Source of the DNA: Pinguiococcus pyrenoidosus
Taxonomy: Eukaryota; Sar; Pinguiophyceae; Pinguiochrysidales; Pinguiochrysidaceae
NCBI GenBank assembly: GCA_019677205.1
Contig: JAAMXY010000793.1
Location: forward strand, 3,725 to 56,092
Length of the DNA: 52,368 bases
Reading direction: 5' to 3'
Shown: piece by piece, positions 23,588-33,821 of the stretch
Layout of the letters: each line of letters begins with the position of its first letter
How positions within the stretch are numbered: position 1 is the stretch's first letter
Notes under the pieces: generated by a model
Seen by the model: only the letters and a program-made list of their open reading frames with translations
Database searches by the model: none
What the model was told of the DNA's origin: nothing
Translations under genes and position numbers: made by a program

Positions 23588-25701
23588 CTATGCCTCGTTG
23601 TCCTGGATGTAGTTCATGATCTTGAGCCGGTGGATTCTTGAGGAGATGCCCAACTCCGTCCGCAGCGTGTCCTCGTCCAGCATGAAGAAGATCCTCCTGT
23701 CAACGCCTTGCTTCTGGAATGCTGCGAGATACGAGAGCAGCCCGAGCTCCTGCAGGATATCCTCCACCTCGTCCCCGCGCTGCATGGGAGGAGCGGACGG
23801 CGCGACGGCCGCGCCAGCTGACACCGCTTGAGCACGGCGCCCGTGAGCAGGAACCTTTGCAGAGCTTGAAGAGCCGGCTGCGAAGCCGTCCGAGGGCCCA
23901 ACCACGGTTGCTGCCGCGTACACAACGTGTCCTTCGGGATGAACCTCCGTGGCGTCTACGAGGCCGGTGGGAGTGGCATAGCTTGCAAAAGGCGACAGCC
24001 TCAGCCCATGCCTGGCGCGCTCCAGCGCGATCCAGGATCCGGATACCCAGGCCTCTCCCGCTCTTCTGAGATCTGCCGGCAGGGCGGCCAAACCTGCGTT
24101 GGGGTCCCTCCGCCGCTCTCCGGAAGGCCCTGACAAGTCTCTCCAGGCTTGGATCAGGTCCGCGGTATTTGTCACTCCGTCGAGGGCCGCAACTTGGACG
24201 CCGTAGGCATTCACCACCAGTGTCGGCGGGCGCACGCAGCACCCAAAGATGCCACAACGATCCGGCTGCTCTTCCGTGATGCTGTCGATGTGCTCAATCG
24301 GCACGAAGGTGGCCCAGGCCTGCACCTGTTCATCGTCGCACATGATGAAAGTCGGGGAGTAGATAGAATGCTGCTCGACATTGTAGAAGATGCCCGGTTC
24401 CCGGAGCTCCAACGTGTGCGCCTTGGCCGACGACACCTCGTTGCAGGGTGCAGCTAGGAGGGCGGTGCAGGGAGCCCCGAGGACACAACCGTGAAACCAG
24501 AAGCACACCAGGCACACAGGGATCGGCCCACACGGACGCTTGCATCCCTCTTTGCATGCACTGCAGAACCTTCCGACGGAGCTGACCTGCAGCAGCAAAG
24601 GTGAGGCGTCGCCGCTTGGGACATGCGCAAGGTGCCTCGTGGGACCCTCCTTACCTCCGCTCGCACCACCAGAGGGCCTGTGAATTCTGCGGCGTTCGCC
24701 CAGGGGTTTCGGGACTGCACGGGTGCGTGATTGTCTTTCACCACCGCCGCGAGCTGCCCTCCGTCCAGCCCAAGTGCGTGCCAGTGCACTCCGCCGTCTA
24801 CGTCCAGACTAATTCGATGGACACTCCCGTCGACGTCGGAGCGTACGTCATAGAAGTGCTTCTTCTTGAACATGCCCGCTCGCTCTGAAGACACGCCTAC
24901 GATGCGTGCCGGGCCTGGACTGATGCTCGTGTCACTGCTGCCCGGCGTCGGCGTTGGCGCCACGCTATCGATCATGATACTGAGACCAACCAGGCATTCG
25001 GGGGGCGTCTTTCTCAGGAGATCGCGCGGCGGCACGCCAATGACCGCTCCCTCGAGCACGCGGTCCAGCCTAAGGAGTCATCAGATCAGTTTCCCTTCTC
25101 TCCGTTGGAATGTACCTCCTCCTTTTCCTCCTCCTTCTCCTCCTCCTCCTCCTCCTCCTCCTCATCATCATCATCCTCCTCCTTTTCCTCCTCCTCCTCC
25201 TCCTCATCATCATCCTCATCCTCACCACCCGCAACAGCTAGCTTTCGGATCTCTACAGCTCTCACCTGGTGCGGCGCTTGTGAAAGCCCTTCTCTTCCAC
25301 TCTTGAGTCTGCCCTCATTGTCTCCAAGACGAGCTTCATGTCGAACCAATTGACGAGACCGTCTCCATCGCCATCGAACGCCGTGCAAAGATGCTCTGCT
25401 GCCTGCGGATGGAGGCGGGCGGTGTCCACCATCAACCCCGCTTCGGCAGCTACGCTCCTGTGCCGTTGCAAGCAGGGAGAAGTTACACCTCTCATCCCAT
25501 TTCTTCGGCTCTGCGGAGATTTTGGGCGTACCCGCCGTCGATCCAGCGCCCAACCGGGTCCTCCACGACCAGCATCCGCGGATTCCTCAGCAGCATTGCC
25601 AAGGCCGCCGGGTTGAGCACGCCGCTTCGATCGCTGTCTCGCCAGAAAATGTCCCAGAGGCCGCCCTGTGCATTGGCCTGGTCTCTGGAGATGCGCGACA
25701 T
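23588..25701 (-). CDS. EF-hand and SAM domain protein (4 exons)
   Basis: Exons are 25701-25532, 25457-25266, 25069-24655 and 24586-23588, with introns of 74, 195 and 68 nt and matching phases, giving 591 aa. Two EF-hand-like loops open the protein: DSDRSGVLNPAA (about residues 23-34) and DGDGDGLVNWFD (about 85-96). The second is a canonical calcium loop up to position 9. A middle region follows, then a Cys-rich hydrophobic stretch (FCSACKEGCKRPCGPIPVC, then FWFHGC and CGIFGCC). A C-terminal SAM domain covers about residues 530-590 (VEDILQELGLLSYLAAF ... GISSRIHRLKIMNYI). The order EF-hand then SAM recalls STIM calcium sensors, but there is no clear single-pass segment between them and spacing is much larger, so orthology is not claimed. 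Calcium-dependent signalling is inference. Confidence 0.8.
25114..25230 (+). repeat. (CTC/CTT)n microsatellite inside an intron
   Basis: A long run of TCC/TCTCC/TCATCA triplets lies wholly within the 195-nt intron 25070-25264 of the EF-hand/SAM gene. The coding strand is purine-only (GAGGAGGAA), between donor GTGAGA and acceptor CTTAG. It explains why this intron is longer than its neighbours. Confidence 0.85.
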
Positions 25702-26755
25702 GCTGCCTCCGCGCGAAAATGCCCGAGATTCATCCTCTCCGCAAAGCGTTTTCGATCTCTGTAGTATCAGGTGTTTCGCTTCTTTACTACAGATTTATAG
25801 TGGATTGAGAGTTGGCAAACGAAAACACTGATTGGTCATCACGTGGAAGAATTTACGTTGTTCCCCTGAATTCGCACTGCCTATATGATTCTCCATAGAT
25901 AATTTGTATTCAAGAGCGTTATTTGCACCTTGAATCATACCTACCGTTCGAATACCGGATTCGAGATTCCTTGCCAATCGGCCGTCCTCGGACCTCGGAC
26001 GCTTCTGAGGTTCTCGCAATTTTTATGCGCCGGAGGGACACCGTGCACCTCCGCCAGACTGGCAGCCATGAGGATGTCTCGTCTAAGCGGGGAGATGGTG
26101 GGCACTCATGCTGCGAAACAGTGGTGCCCAGCAGGGGATTTGTACGCACGACGTACACGATGGTCAGAGTGTGCGCGCGTCGCTAGCACAACTGCGTGCG
26201 TGAGTTGGAGGAACAGAGACAAGAAGAAGGGAGGCGGACGAGATCAGCTTGGGTCAGGTTCGGTTCAGTTCGGTTCACTTCGGAGCGTTGGTCAGCCGAA
26301 TTCCCGAGGTTTTCAGTAACTTGTTCTGGTCGCGCGGAGCTTTTTCGGCAACGCCGGCGTTCCATAGCGCAGCCAGCTCGCGCCTTGACTCTTGCAAGTT
26401 CAAAAAGTGAAAGACGAGCATTCAAAATGCGCGGACGCATTTTTTCCCCGATCCAGCTGTCGTTCGCGACCAATTGGTGACAAGTGGGTTTCTCCACAGC
26501 CAATGGTTTTGCAGCCGTACTCCAACCTCGCGTGCTGAAGACTTGCGCAGATCCAATCGCAAGCCTCTGTCGCTAGAGTCGGATGAAAGGTAGTTATAGC
26601 ACGGCGACATAGCGCGGACAGCAGTCAATTGTGAAGAAAAGAAACCAAACCCGTGTCTTCCGAGCGTCTCTTCTTGGCGCCTCGGACCGTGTGCACCGCT
26701 GCGGGGCGCTCGGCACGTCAGACCCCTCGCAAGCGCCGCAGAAGGAGCCGTTGTG
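25702..26755. promoter_or_regulatory. Divergent region, EF-hand-SAM gene / CDK
   Basis: At 1,054 bp this is the longest element-free spacer. CCAAT/ATTGG motifs occur at 25831-25835, 26470-26477 (palindrome CCAATTGG) and 26500-26504. A GGTTC-rich run (GGTTCGGTTCAGTTCGGTTC) lies at about 26258-26277. No convincing coding exon was seen. Confidence 0.45.
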
Positions 26756-27872
26756 ATGGCGTTCCAGGAGGCCGGCACCGCCGCGGGCGCCGTCGGGAGC
26801 TGGGGACCTGGGGAGTGGCAAGCCCACGACGTTGTGAGCGATCGTTACAGTATCGTGCGCAAGATCGGCGAGGGCACCTACGGCACCGTGTGGAAGGGGA
26901 TCGACCTGCAGAGCCATCAGCACGAGGTGGCGCTCAAGCGCATCAAGCTGGAAGATCCGGACGAGGGCATCCCCAGCACCACCATCCGCGAGATCAGCCT
27001 TCTCATGGAGCTTCGCCACAGCAACATCGTGCAGCTGTACAACGTGCTGCACGAAGAAGGCCACGTGACGCTCGTCTTCGAATACCTTAATCAGGGGGAC
27101 CTGCGGCGGTTCCTTGACACCATCAACTCCGGCTTGACGTCGCCCATCCTCGAGTCCCTTCTCTTTCAGCTGCTTCGGTAGGATGTTTTGTCCTCTGTTA
27201 GTCTGGAGATGCACGTCTCTTTCGTGGAGCCCCCCATGCCCCAGCCTTGTCCAGAAGCCTCACCGAAGCTGCATGCCTAGGGGCGTCGCGTACTGCCACG
27301 CGCATCGAGTGCTGCATCGAGACCTCAAGCCCCAGAATCTGCTGCTGAACCGTCGCGGGGAGCTCAAGCTGGCGGACTTCGGGCTGGCGCGGAGTTTCGG
27401 GATCCCGGCCCGATCGAGAACAACAGAAGTAGTCACTTTGTGGTATAGAGCACCGGAAGTGCTGCTCGCCGACGAGAATTACTCCACACCGGTAGACATG
27501 TGGTCCGTCGGATGCATCTTCTCGGAGATGATCACAGGTCGACCTCTCTTCACCGGGGCGGACCCGCAAGACCAGCTGGAGCGAATATTCCGGCAGCTGG
27601 GCACGCCGACCACGGACGACTGGCCGAATGTGAGAGAGCTGCCCAACTGGTCGGACGACTTCATCGTGTACCCGGCCCCCAGAATGGGCGTCGTCGATCT
27701 GCTGCAAGGGGTGCCTGTCCGCGGGGAAGCGATTGCGCTCCTCGCCGGAATGCTTGCCTACGACCCGCAGAGACGAATGAAGGCCTCTGAGGCCCTAGAG
27801 CAGCCGTTCTTCGACTGCATCCGACGACCAGTCGAAGAGCGGAAGGAAAGCAAGGAGAGCAGGAATAGCTGA
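26756..27872 (+). CDS. Cyclin-dependent kinase, CDK1/CDK5-like (2 exons)
   Basis: Exons are 26756-27177 and 27281-27872. The 103-nt intron splits an Arg codon just before [19 protein letters not shown], giving 337 aa. The kinase has about 28 extra N-terminal residues, the glycine loop IGEGTYGTV with the inhibitory Thr-Tyr pair, the ALKRIK lysine, and the cyclin-binding helix PSTTIRE (Thr in place of Ala of PSTAIRE). It also has [11 protein letters not shown], the T-loop [16 protein letters not shown] and DMWSVGCIF. The [18 protein letters not shown] ... [10 protein letters not shown] region resembles CDK5/Pho85 more than CDK1. It phosphorylates Ser/Thr-Pro sites when bound to a cyclin. Cell-cycle versus Pho85-like role cannot be decided here. 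Confidence 0.93.
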
Positions 27873-28239
27873 AGTCCGGGACTCTCATGGACTCTTTGAA
27901 TAGCGAATAGCACCTTAGCCGCCGAAGCCCTTCTTTCGTCTGCTCCAGTACCGCACTCTGCATCGATGAGCGGTGAGGCCGCGAGCTCGGCTGTGATAGA
28001 TTGTCGCGAAGGCATGGCAAGATGACACACCACGAAGCATCCGGAAATCGAACAACCATCTGGATTCAGCAGAGTGAAGCTGGGGCGCTCCGCCGCCTCG
28101 CTGCTTCACTGGCGCAGGAACATGTCTTTCAACGACTGCAGGAATTCTGCAGTTGCTGCGGCATTCTGCAGTTGCTGCGGGTTTCTGCAGTTGCTACGGG
28201 CTCTTATGGCACCAATAGATATCCGCAGACGGGCCCTTG
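27873..28239. other. Convergent 3'-3' spacer, CDK / mS38
   Basis: 367 bp between stops. It carries a 19-bp tandem repeat (separate entry) and no supported gene. Its right end is adjacent to the mS38 stop codon. Confidence 0.4.
28145..28199 (+). repeat. 19-bp tandem repeat, three copies
   Basis: TTCTGCAGTTGCTGCGG recurs at 28145, 28164 and 28183 with period 19; the last copy has one change. It lies just downstream of the mS38 stop on the minus strand, in the likely 3' UTR. Confidence 0.85.
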
Positions 28240-28593
28240 CTATCGCTTGGTCTTCATTCGAACCTTCTTTCGCCGCTTCTTCCGCTTGTGCTTTCGCATC
28301 TTGGCTCTTCGCTTCCTCATGGTACTGCACATCCGCATCGGTTGCTGCAAGCAGCCCCTCTCGGGCGCAGTACGCAGCCCCACTTGGCAGGAGCGACTTG
28401 TGAACCAGAGCGTCCGCAGCGAAGCCTGTCTAAGGGACTTCTGTAGCGTTATGGCGTCAGAAATGGACGCGCTGCGCCCACACACGCTAGGCACTCCACT
28501 CAGCTGCGTCAAAGTGCCGCGCAGCGCTGGAAACCCGGTGCTACGCAGGGCGCACTGGAGTCTGCGCGAAGCGAAGCTCCAAAGCGCAGCCAT
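28240..28593 (-). CDS. mS38: Mitochondrial small-subunit ribosomal protein mS38 (AURKAIP1/Cox24 type)
   Basis: A single exon of 117 aa from the ATG at 28593. The N-terminus (MAALWSFASRRLQCALRS) is Arg-rich with no acidic residue, like a mitochondrial presequence. The C-terminus reads STMRKRRAKMRKHKRKKRRK and ends in a short basic tail. This is the hallmark of the Cox24/AURKAIP1 (DUF1713) domain: a hydroxylated residue, Met, then KRR-x-KM-x-KHK-x2-KRRK. That domain is the conserved part of mS38 in the mitoribosome. It is intronless, and its length is typical. It was identified from the C-terminal motif only, but the motif is distinctive. Confidence 0.82.
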   Translation of the reverse strand: MAALWSFASRRLQCALRSTGFPALRGTLTQLSGVPSVCGRSASISDAITLQKSLRQASLRTLWFTSRSCQVGLRTAPERGCLQQPMRMCSTMRKRRAKMRKHKRKKRRKKVRMKTKR

Positions 28594-29119
28594 CGTCCAG
28601 GTCCCGAATCTCCCGGACTGATCCCCAGCTGGCGGCTTCTTCTTGGTCTGTCCTGTGGTTGGATGCTGTACCTTAACGCCACTCTACGCTATTAGCTTGC
28701 ATCTGTGGCGCGCGGCGCCGGCTCGCAGCACGCGTTGGCAACTTCGGCCGATCTACATGTCAGTAGCAGAAGCGTTTGGAGACTAGCTGCTATCAGCGAA
28801 TCATTTATCTCAACTACGCGCTTTATCGATAATTCACTCCCAATAACCAATCGCGTGGCTCACCCTAGTGTAGCCAAGTACCCGAGTAGCGCACCTGGTG
28901 TACTGCATCGATACCTACCTGAGTAGCCCGGGATGGATACTCCATAGGGTGTCGAGTACCTGGCCAGGTAGTGTACCCGCGATTCTGCGTTCTGCGCCAC
29001 ACCTCCGGCGCAAGTTTTCTTTGGTTTGGCTTAGCTCATCTCCTCAGGGCGCAACAAGGAGGAGCGGAGGCTTTCTCAATCCGTGGTGCGTTACGAAGAC
29101 CTCTGCAGCTGTTATAGCG
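28594..29119. promoter_or_regulatory. Divergent region, mS38 / 66-codon ORF
   Basis: 526 bp with paired CCAAT boxes at 28840-28844 and 28847-28851. Repeated GTACC/GAGTA motifs and a perfect palindrome TACCTGGCCAGGTA lie at about 28957-28970. No supported ORF. Confidence 0.4.
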
Positions 29120-29320
29120 ATGGAGGAGAAGCAGAGCAGCGGCCTGGAGACGCGCGGTGCCACTGCGGCAGAAGCGTCCAAGATGGTGCCGCCGGAGCGC
29201 GTGGAGGCGCAAAGACCAGTGACCCTCACGCACACCACCTTCTTCAACAACTTCCCGGACGATGGCTGCGATCTCAGTGACGTCTTCGCTGCCAAGTTGG
29301 AGAGCGACGCGCGGAGATGA
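29120..29320 (+). CDS. Small hypothetical protein, 66 aa
   Basis: The ORF starts MEEKQSSGLETRGATAAE and ends FAAKLESDARR. About 80% of its codons end in G or C, like neighbouring real genes, whereas the opposite-strand 115-aa ORF over the same bases does not look protein-like. The second half (TLTHTTFFNNFPDDGCDLSD) is well-formed protein sequence. No family is recognised. It may be a complete small gene or one exon of a longer one; I found no splice pair that extends it. Its position fits the strand alternation of the window. Confidence 0.5.
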   Translation: MEEKQSSGLETRGATAAEASKMVPPERVEAQRPVTLTHTTFFNNFPDDGCDLSDVFAAKLESDARR

Positions 29321-29541
29321 GCGCCACAACAACGCTGGAATCCCGGTGAGGTCCGGTGATATCGTCGTCCGCTTGCTTCTCTCATGCCCAAATGCGGCCT
29401 CTACCTGAGGGCAGATTTGTGGAACGTTTGCGACAATGGTGTACATAATATCTTCTTGACGGGAAGCTTCGGGAGGAGCGGTGGAGAGCATATCACAAAG
29501 AAGAGAGGACTTCCGTTCCTCCAGTCTAGGCCAAGCGGCCG

Positions 29542-32500
29542 CTATGCCCTTTTCACCACCTTCCTTCGCAGCTTCTCGAGGGCCGGAATCTCGTCCTCTC
29601 TGCCGAGGTTCCGAAGCAAGTCCACTGCGGATGTCATGGCTTGATTCCTGTCCTCGTTCGGGGCGTCGACGTCCCGTACGATCTCGATGTAGGCCGCCAG
29701 AGCACTCGTGGCGTTGTTTTGCGCTGTCAGAACATCGGCAAGGAACCGACGAGTGTGCGTCAGGCTTCCTTTCGCGGCGTTTGGGTCGTTCTGCGTAGCC
29801 ACGCAGGCCCTCCGGATGAGGTCCTCTGCCATGACGTACTCGTCAATGGCGACGAGGCAACCGGCGAGCTCCCTCAGGAGGCTGGCGTCGTTCAAGCCGA
29901 GCTTGATGCCCTGCGTCAAGGCTGCTTTTGCATCGGCCAGGAACTCCTCTCCTCTCAGCAAGGACATCAACGTGATGTATCCCCAGACCTCAGGGTCTCT
30001 TTCGTCCAGGGCGGAAGCCTCCTGCAGGCATTCCTGCGCCTCGCGGAGCTCGTCCAGGCGGAGGCAGGCCACGCCTGCTCCCAACCAAGCGCTCTTGGCA
30101 TTCCAGACCTCCACGGAGCGTAGGAAAACATTCTTTGCCTCTCTGAATTGGCCCAGATGCAGATTCAGCTGACCGAAGGCCAAGTAGACCCTTCTCGGAA
30201 CTAGGACGACGCGGCGAATCCGCTGCCGCACCTCCAAGAGATTCACCAGCTCCTGATAGGCCTGGTACGCCTCTTGGCGTAGGCCCAGATCGAGACAGGC
30301 GTCCGCATATGCGAGAAGGGCTGACGCATCTCGAGGACCGTCACAGAACTCCAGCGCCTCCAAGGCAGTCTCCCTGGCGGCTTCGGGACGATTCTCGGCG
30401 AGGGCGATTCGCGCAGCCAGTACCCTGCCACGCAGTCGCAAGAATGTTGGCGTCATCCTGTTTAGTCGGCGCTGATCCGCTTTCTGCCGCGCCGTCTTCT
30501 CAGACAAGTCCGCCAGCTCGAGGGCCCGCTTCGCCAGCCTGAGGAAGTTGAAGCGAATGGCCCACTCCGCAAGATCCTGGAAAAGAGACACGGCGTCCCG
30601 CCGAGGCCCTTTGACGCCCGCAGGAAGCTCCGAGGACGCGGTGCGAGGATAAAGGCTGCTCTCGTCGGCTTCGACAACGATCCTGCAAGCGTCTAGGGTC
30701 TTCGTGTCAAGCTTGTGCAGCTTCTTCGACGAAATGGCCATTCGAAGATACCGCCGAGCCTTGGTCGCTTCGCTCTGGGCGTCACACACTAGGCAGCCGA
30801 GCATCAGCGCATGTGGTGTGGCCTGCTTTGGGATCGTGTCCGAGTTGTATCCACTATCATCCTCATCTTCGGTGTACTCGGACGGCGGGGGCGCCTGCGC
30901 GTCGATGGCGGCCTCGACGCAGATTTCGGCATCGGCCATGTCTCCACGCTCGAAGAGGACGCCGGTGAGCAGGCAGATGGACTTGACGTCTGTGCCGTTC
31001 AGCGCTACCGATTGTTCAAAGCCAGCGTAGGCCTTGGCGACAAGCTCCTCCGACGTGCCAACACTCTCAAACGGGTCGTTGGCGCATCTGGCGTAGAAGC
31101 TGCCCACCCTCCTCCATGCGTTGGCGAGGTGCGGAACGTGGCCTTCTACCTTCACCAGCTCCGTCGACAAGGCTATCGTATCCAGCAAGCGTCTCTCGGC
31201 CCACTTCCGGTGCCCCGATATCTCGTCGTCCTCGGAGAGATCTGTTTTGGCCGAGATCTCCTCGAGGAAGTTCCGTCTCTTCCGCGGTTGGCCTCCCTCT
31301 GCGTGGCCTTCGCTGTCGGATCGTTCGTACGCAGCGTCGGTCTCCTCCTTGATGGCGAACGACAGCTCGTCCTGGATGCAGTTGAACACCTCAGCCAGGA
31401 AGTCGCCGAGCTCGTCATCATCGGCTGGAGCCCTGTCGAACTTGGCCTTCACAAATCTCTGAATTCGAGGCTTCAGCCGTTCTTTGATGCCGTGGTAGAT
31501 GCCGTTTGCGTTGAGGAAGTACGTGAGCTTCTTCCGGCGCTCCTCTGCCGTGTCCTCCGTGTTCACGTGAGGATCGTCTTCGTTGGTCTCCGGACCGATC
31601 GGCTCCCCGAACATGACGGTGTACTCCTCTGCGATCTCCAGCAGGATGGTCCTCAGCTCCTTCCGCAGCTCTCCGATGGCGTCTCGATTCTTCACGGTCT
31701 TCTTGATTTCCTTCGGAGTGACGATGTCGCCAATTCTCCGCTCCGCCTGGTTGTTTGCGAAGGTCCGAGCACTCCGAACGGGCGCCCTGGAGAACTCCAA
31801 CGTCACCGCGAAGCTGGACTCTGCCACTGCCGCAGCCCGCCGCCTGCACAGCTCGGCGTTCTCGGCCTCCGTCATCTTCTCCAGGAGGGTTCTCGCGTCC
31901 TCAGCGCGGGAAGTGGGAATGCCTTGCCGCTCGGGGAGCATTTTTTCCGCAGCTTCCCAGTTAGCGGGGGAAGGCGTCATATCCTCGAGGGAGCTTTCCA
32001 GTCGCCGGGCTGTGCTGTCCTTCTCGGCGTAGATCGCCAGGTCTAGCGTCCCTGTGAGCGCCCAGGCAGGCTCCTCCGGCTTGTCCATCACGGCCTCGGC
32101 CTTCTCCTTCCCCTTCCCCTTTCCCTTCGCCTTCTTTGCGGGCTTCTTTTCCTCATGGCCTTCGCTTGCCGGAAGCGCAGCCGCCATTCCACTGAAAAGC
32201 GTGACAGCAAACTGGGCAGCGGATTCAGCGCGAAGCAGCGCTTGGAACTTTCGCAGTGTCTGTCTCGTGATGAAGGAATGCGCCTTCTCCCCGTGGAAGT
32301 CCACCGACCACAGCACGGACTTCAGCAGCAGTTCATACTTGCCTGGCTGCTCCTCGTCGCCTTCTTCTTTCTGCTGGGTGCCCTCGGCCTCCGCTCCGTC
32401 AGCGTCCTCCTTCTCAGAAGACTCATCCTTCGCTTCCGGCGGTGGAGGAATGGTGTATTTCAGGGTACCAGCGGGAAGAACGAACGCCGGGAGCTGCAAA

Positions 32501-33363
32501 TCTTCCAGGGGCTCCAACACTACCGCGCGCTCGTGTAGCTTGTTCCCCAACGCGACGTGCTCGTCCAGCAGGGCGATAAAGTCTTCCTCAGAGCTGTCAT
32601 CGCTCAGCTCCTTGACAGCTTGCTCCAAAGGGCTCGGCATCCACTCCGCCGGCGCCTGTGCCAGCGTCACGTTGGAGACGCTGACGACGGATCCGCCGAT
32701 TGCATAGTCAGAGAGCTCCGTAGTACACGAGACCAGCACCGAGGCGCTCTGGGAGCCAATCTCCTCGTAGATGACGTCCGCCTCGGCGTCGGTCTGCTCA
32801 TCCTCTACGCACGTTTTCTCCAGCGGCACCTTCCCATCGAAGGCACAGTCCACGCAGCTCAGGACCGAGGCCAGCGGCACCTTCGCCTTGGCGACTTCCA
32901 CAGGTTCTGCAATGTCCTCCTCATCAGTTTCTGCGCTGTCTGCCATGACATAGACTCTCATGTCAAAGCTCAGATTCACAAGCTTTTGCAGCGTCGCCTC
33001 TCCCACCGGCATCTCCGGCATGGACACCAGAAGCGAAACGGCGCTCTTTGCTGGCCTCAGCTGGACTATGGCCGGCTTGCTGCCCGGCTCCTCGCCATTC
33101 TCTTCTTGGGTCTGTCCCTCCGCTGTCGGGCCATCCGGAGGCGCTTGAATCTCTCCAACGGTTGAGTTGGAGCTCCCGATCGCCGCGAACTCCAGCGCTG
33201 CAGGCTCTGACTTGACCACCTCGGGCTCCTGATTCTCGTCAATGCAGGGAACGGAGACCTCCACGAAGACCGAAAGATCGTCCCGATCATGAAGAGCCTT
33301 GCCGACATGCACTCGAAGGCCGGCGAGGGACAGCTGGACTGTCCCGAACTCCTCGTCAGCCAT
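29542..33363 (-). CDS. CFAP70: Cilia- and flagella-associated protein 70, TPR protein
   Basis: A single uninterrupted exon of 1,273 aa from the ATG at 33363 (MADEEFGTVQLSLAG). The N-terminal half is acidic, with beta-rich segments and Lys-rich linkers. The middle has the CFAP70-like block VKNRDAIGELRKELRTILLE, EYTVMFGEPIG, then LTYFLNANGIYHGIKERLKP and RFVKAKFDR. The C-terminal 550 residues are helical TPR-like repeats (AYAGFEQSVALNGTD, YLAFGQLNLHLGQFREAKNV, LRELAGCLVAIDEYVMAEDL). In other organisms CFAP70 sits at the base of the outer dynein arm and regulates ciliary beating, so its presence implies a motile flagellum. It is convergent with the 66-aa ORF, 221 bp apart. Identification rests on the middle block and domain order. 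Confidence 0.82.
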   Translation of the reverse strand: MADEEFGTVQLSLAGLRVHVGKALHDRDDLSVFVEVSVPCIDENQEPEVVKSEPAALEFAAIGSSNSTVGEIQAPPDGPTAEGQTQEENGEEPGSKPAIVQLRPAKSAVSLLVSMPEMPVGEATLQKLVNLSFDMRVYVMADSAETDEEDIAEPVEVAKAKVPLASVLSCVDCAFDGKVPLEKTCVEDEQTDAEADVIYEEIGSQSASVLVSCTTELSDYAIGGSVVSVSNVTLAQAPAEWMPSPLEQAVKELSDDSSEEDFIALLDEHVALGNKLHERAVVLEPLEDLQLPAFVLPAGTLKYTIPPPPEAKDESSEKEDADGAEAEGTQQKEEGDEEQPGKYELLLKSVLWSVDFHGEKAHSFITRQTLRKFQALLRAESAAQFAVTLFSGMAAALPASEGHEEKKPAKKAKGKGKGKEKAEAVMDKPEEPAWALTGTLDLAIYAEKDSTARRLESSLEDMTPSPANWEAAEKMLPERQGIPTSRAEDARTLLEKMTEAENAELCRRRAAAVAESSFAVTLEFSRAPVRSARTFANNQAERRIGDIVTPKEIKKTVKNRDAIGELRKELRTILLEIAEEYTVMFGEPIGPETNEDDPHVNTEDTAEERRKKLTYFLNANGIYHGIKERLKPRIQRFVKAKFDRAPADDDELGDFLAEVFNCIQDELSFAIKEETDAAYERSDSEGHAEGGQPRKRRNFLEEISAKTDLSEDDEISGHRKWAERRLLDTIALSTELVKVEGHVPHLANAWRRVGSFYARCANDPFESVGTSEELVAKAYAGFEQSVALNGTDVKSICLLTGVLFERGDMADAEICVEAAIDAQAPPPSEYTEDEDDSGYNSDTIPKQATPHALMLGCLVCDAQSEATKARRYLRMAISSKKLHKLDTKTLDACRIVVEADESSLYPRTASSELPAGVKGPRRDAVSLFQDLAEWAIRFNFLRLAKRALELADLSEKTARQKADQRRLNRMTPTFLRLRGRVLAARIALAENRPEAARETALEALEFCDGPRDASALLAYADACLDLGLRQEAYQAYQELVNLLEVRQRIRRVVLVPRRVYLAFGQLNLHLGQFREAKNVFLRSVEVWNAKSAWLGAGVACLRLDELREAQECLQEASALDERDPEVWGYITLMSLLRGEEFLADAKAALTQGIKLGLNDASLLRELAGCLVAIDEYVMAEDLIRRACVATQNDPNAAKGSLTHTRRFLADVLTAQNNATSALAAYIEIVRDVDAPNEDRNQAMTSAVDLLRNLGREDEIPALEKLRRKVVKRA

Positions 33364-33821
33364 TGCGTCTTGCAACGTCCCGGCTTGATCACGTAGCTTT
33401 TCGCGCCGCCAGAGCTGCAGGCAGTCGTCTTGAGACCCAACAAGAGCCCAGGACTGCGGAAGGGCGGAATGTGGTGCTTCAAAACCCCCTCCCTGCGGCG
33501 AAAAGGGCGCGAGAAATGGCCCCTCAAGCCGTTTCTTGGTTTGAACTGCATATCGCGATGTGATTGGTTGTTCAAAAACCTTTAATTATTTTTAATCGTC
33601 TATTGGGTTATCATTTATATTCTTGTTACTTCTGCAGACGTTTCATCGAGGGAAGGGTTGGGTCCGGGCCCGGACCACAAGTCGGAACATTTTGTTCTTC
33701 GCGGACGGCCGATGGTCTGGGGCAGAGCTGCGCTGCAGAGCGCCACCAAGGCTGATTCTCCAGGACCTCCCGATGCAAAGCATCTCATCCTTGAGTTGGC
33801 TTGAGGGGAAAGTGGGAAGAA
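33364..33821. promoter_or_regulatory. Divergent region, CFAP70 / Tudor-TPR gene
   Basis: 458 bp with an ATTGG motif at 33563-33567 followed by a short AT-rich patch (33575-33625). No other gene. Confidence 0.4.
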
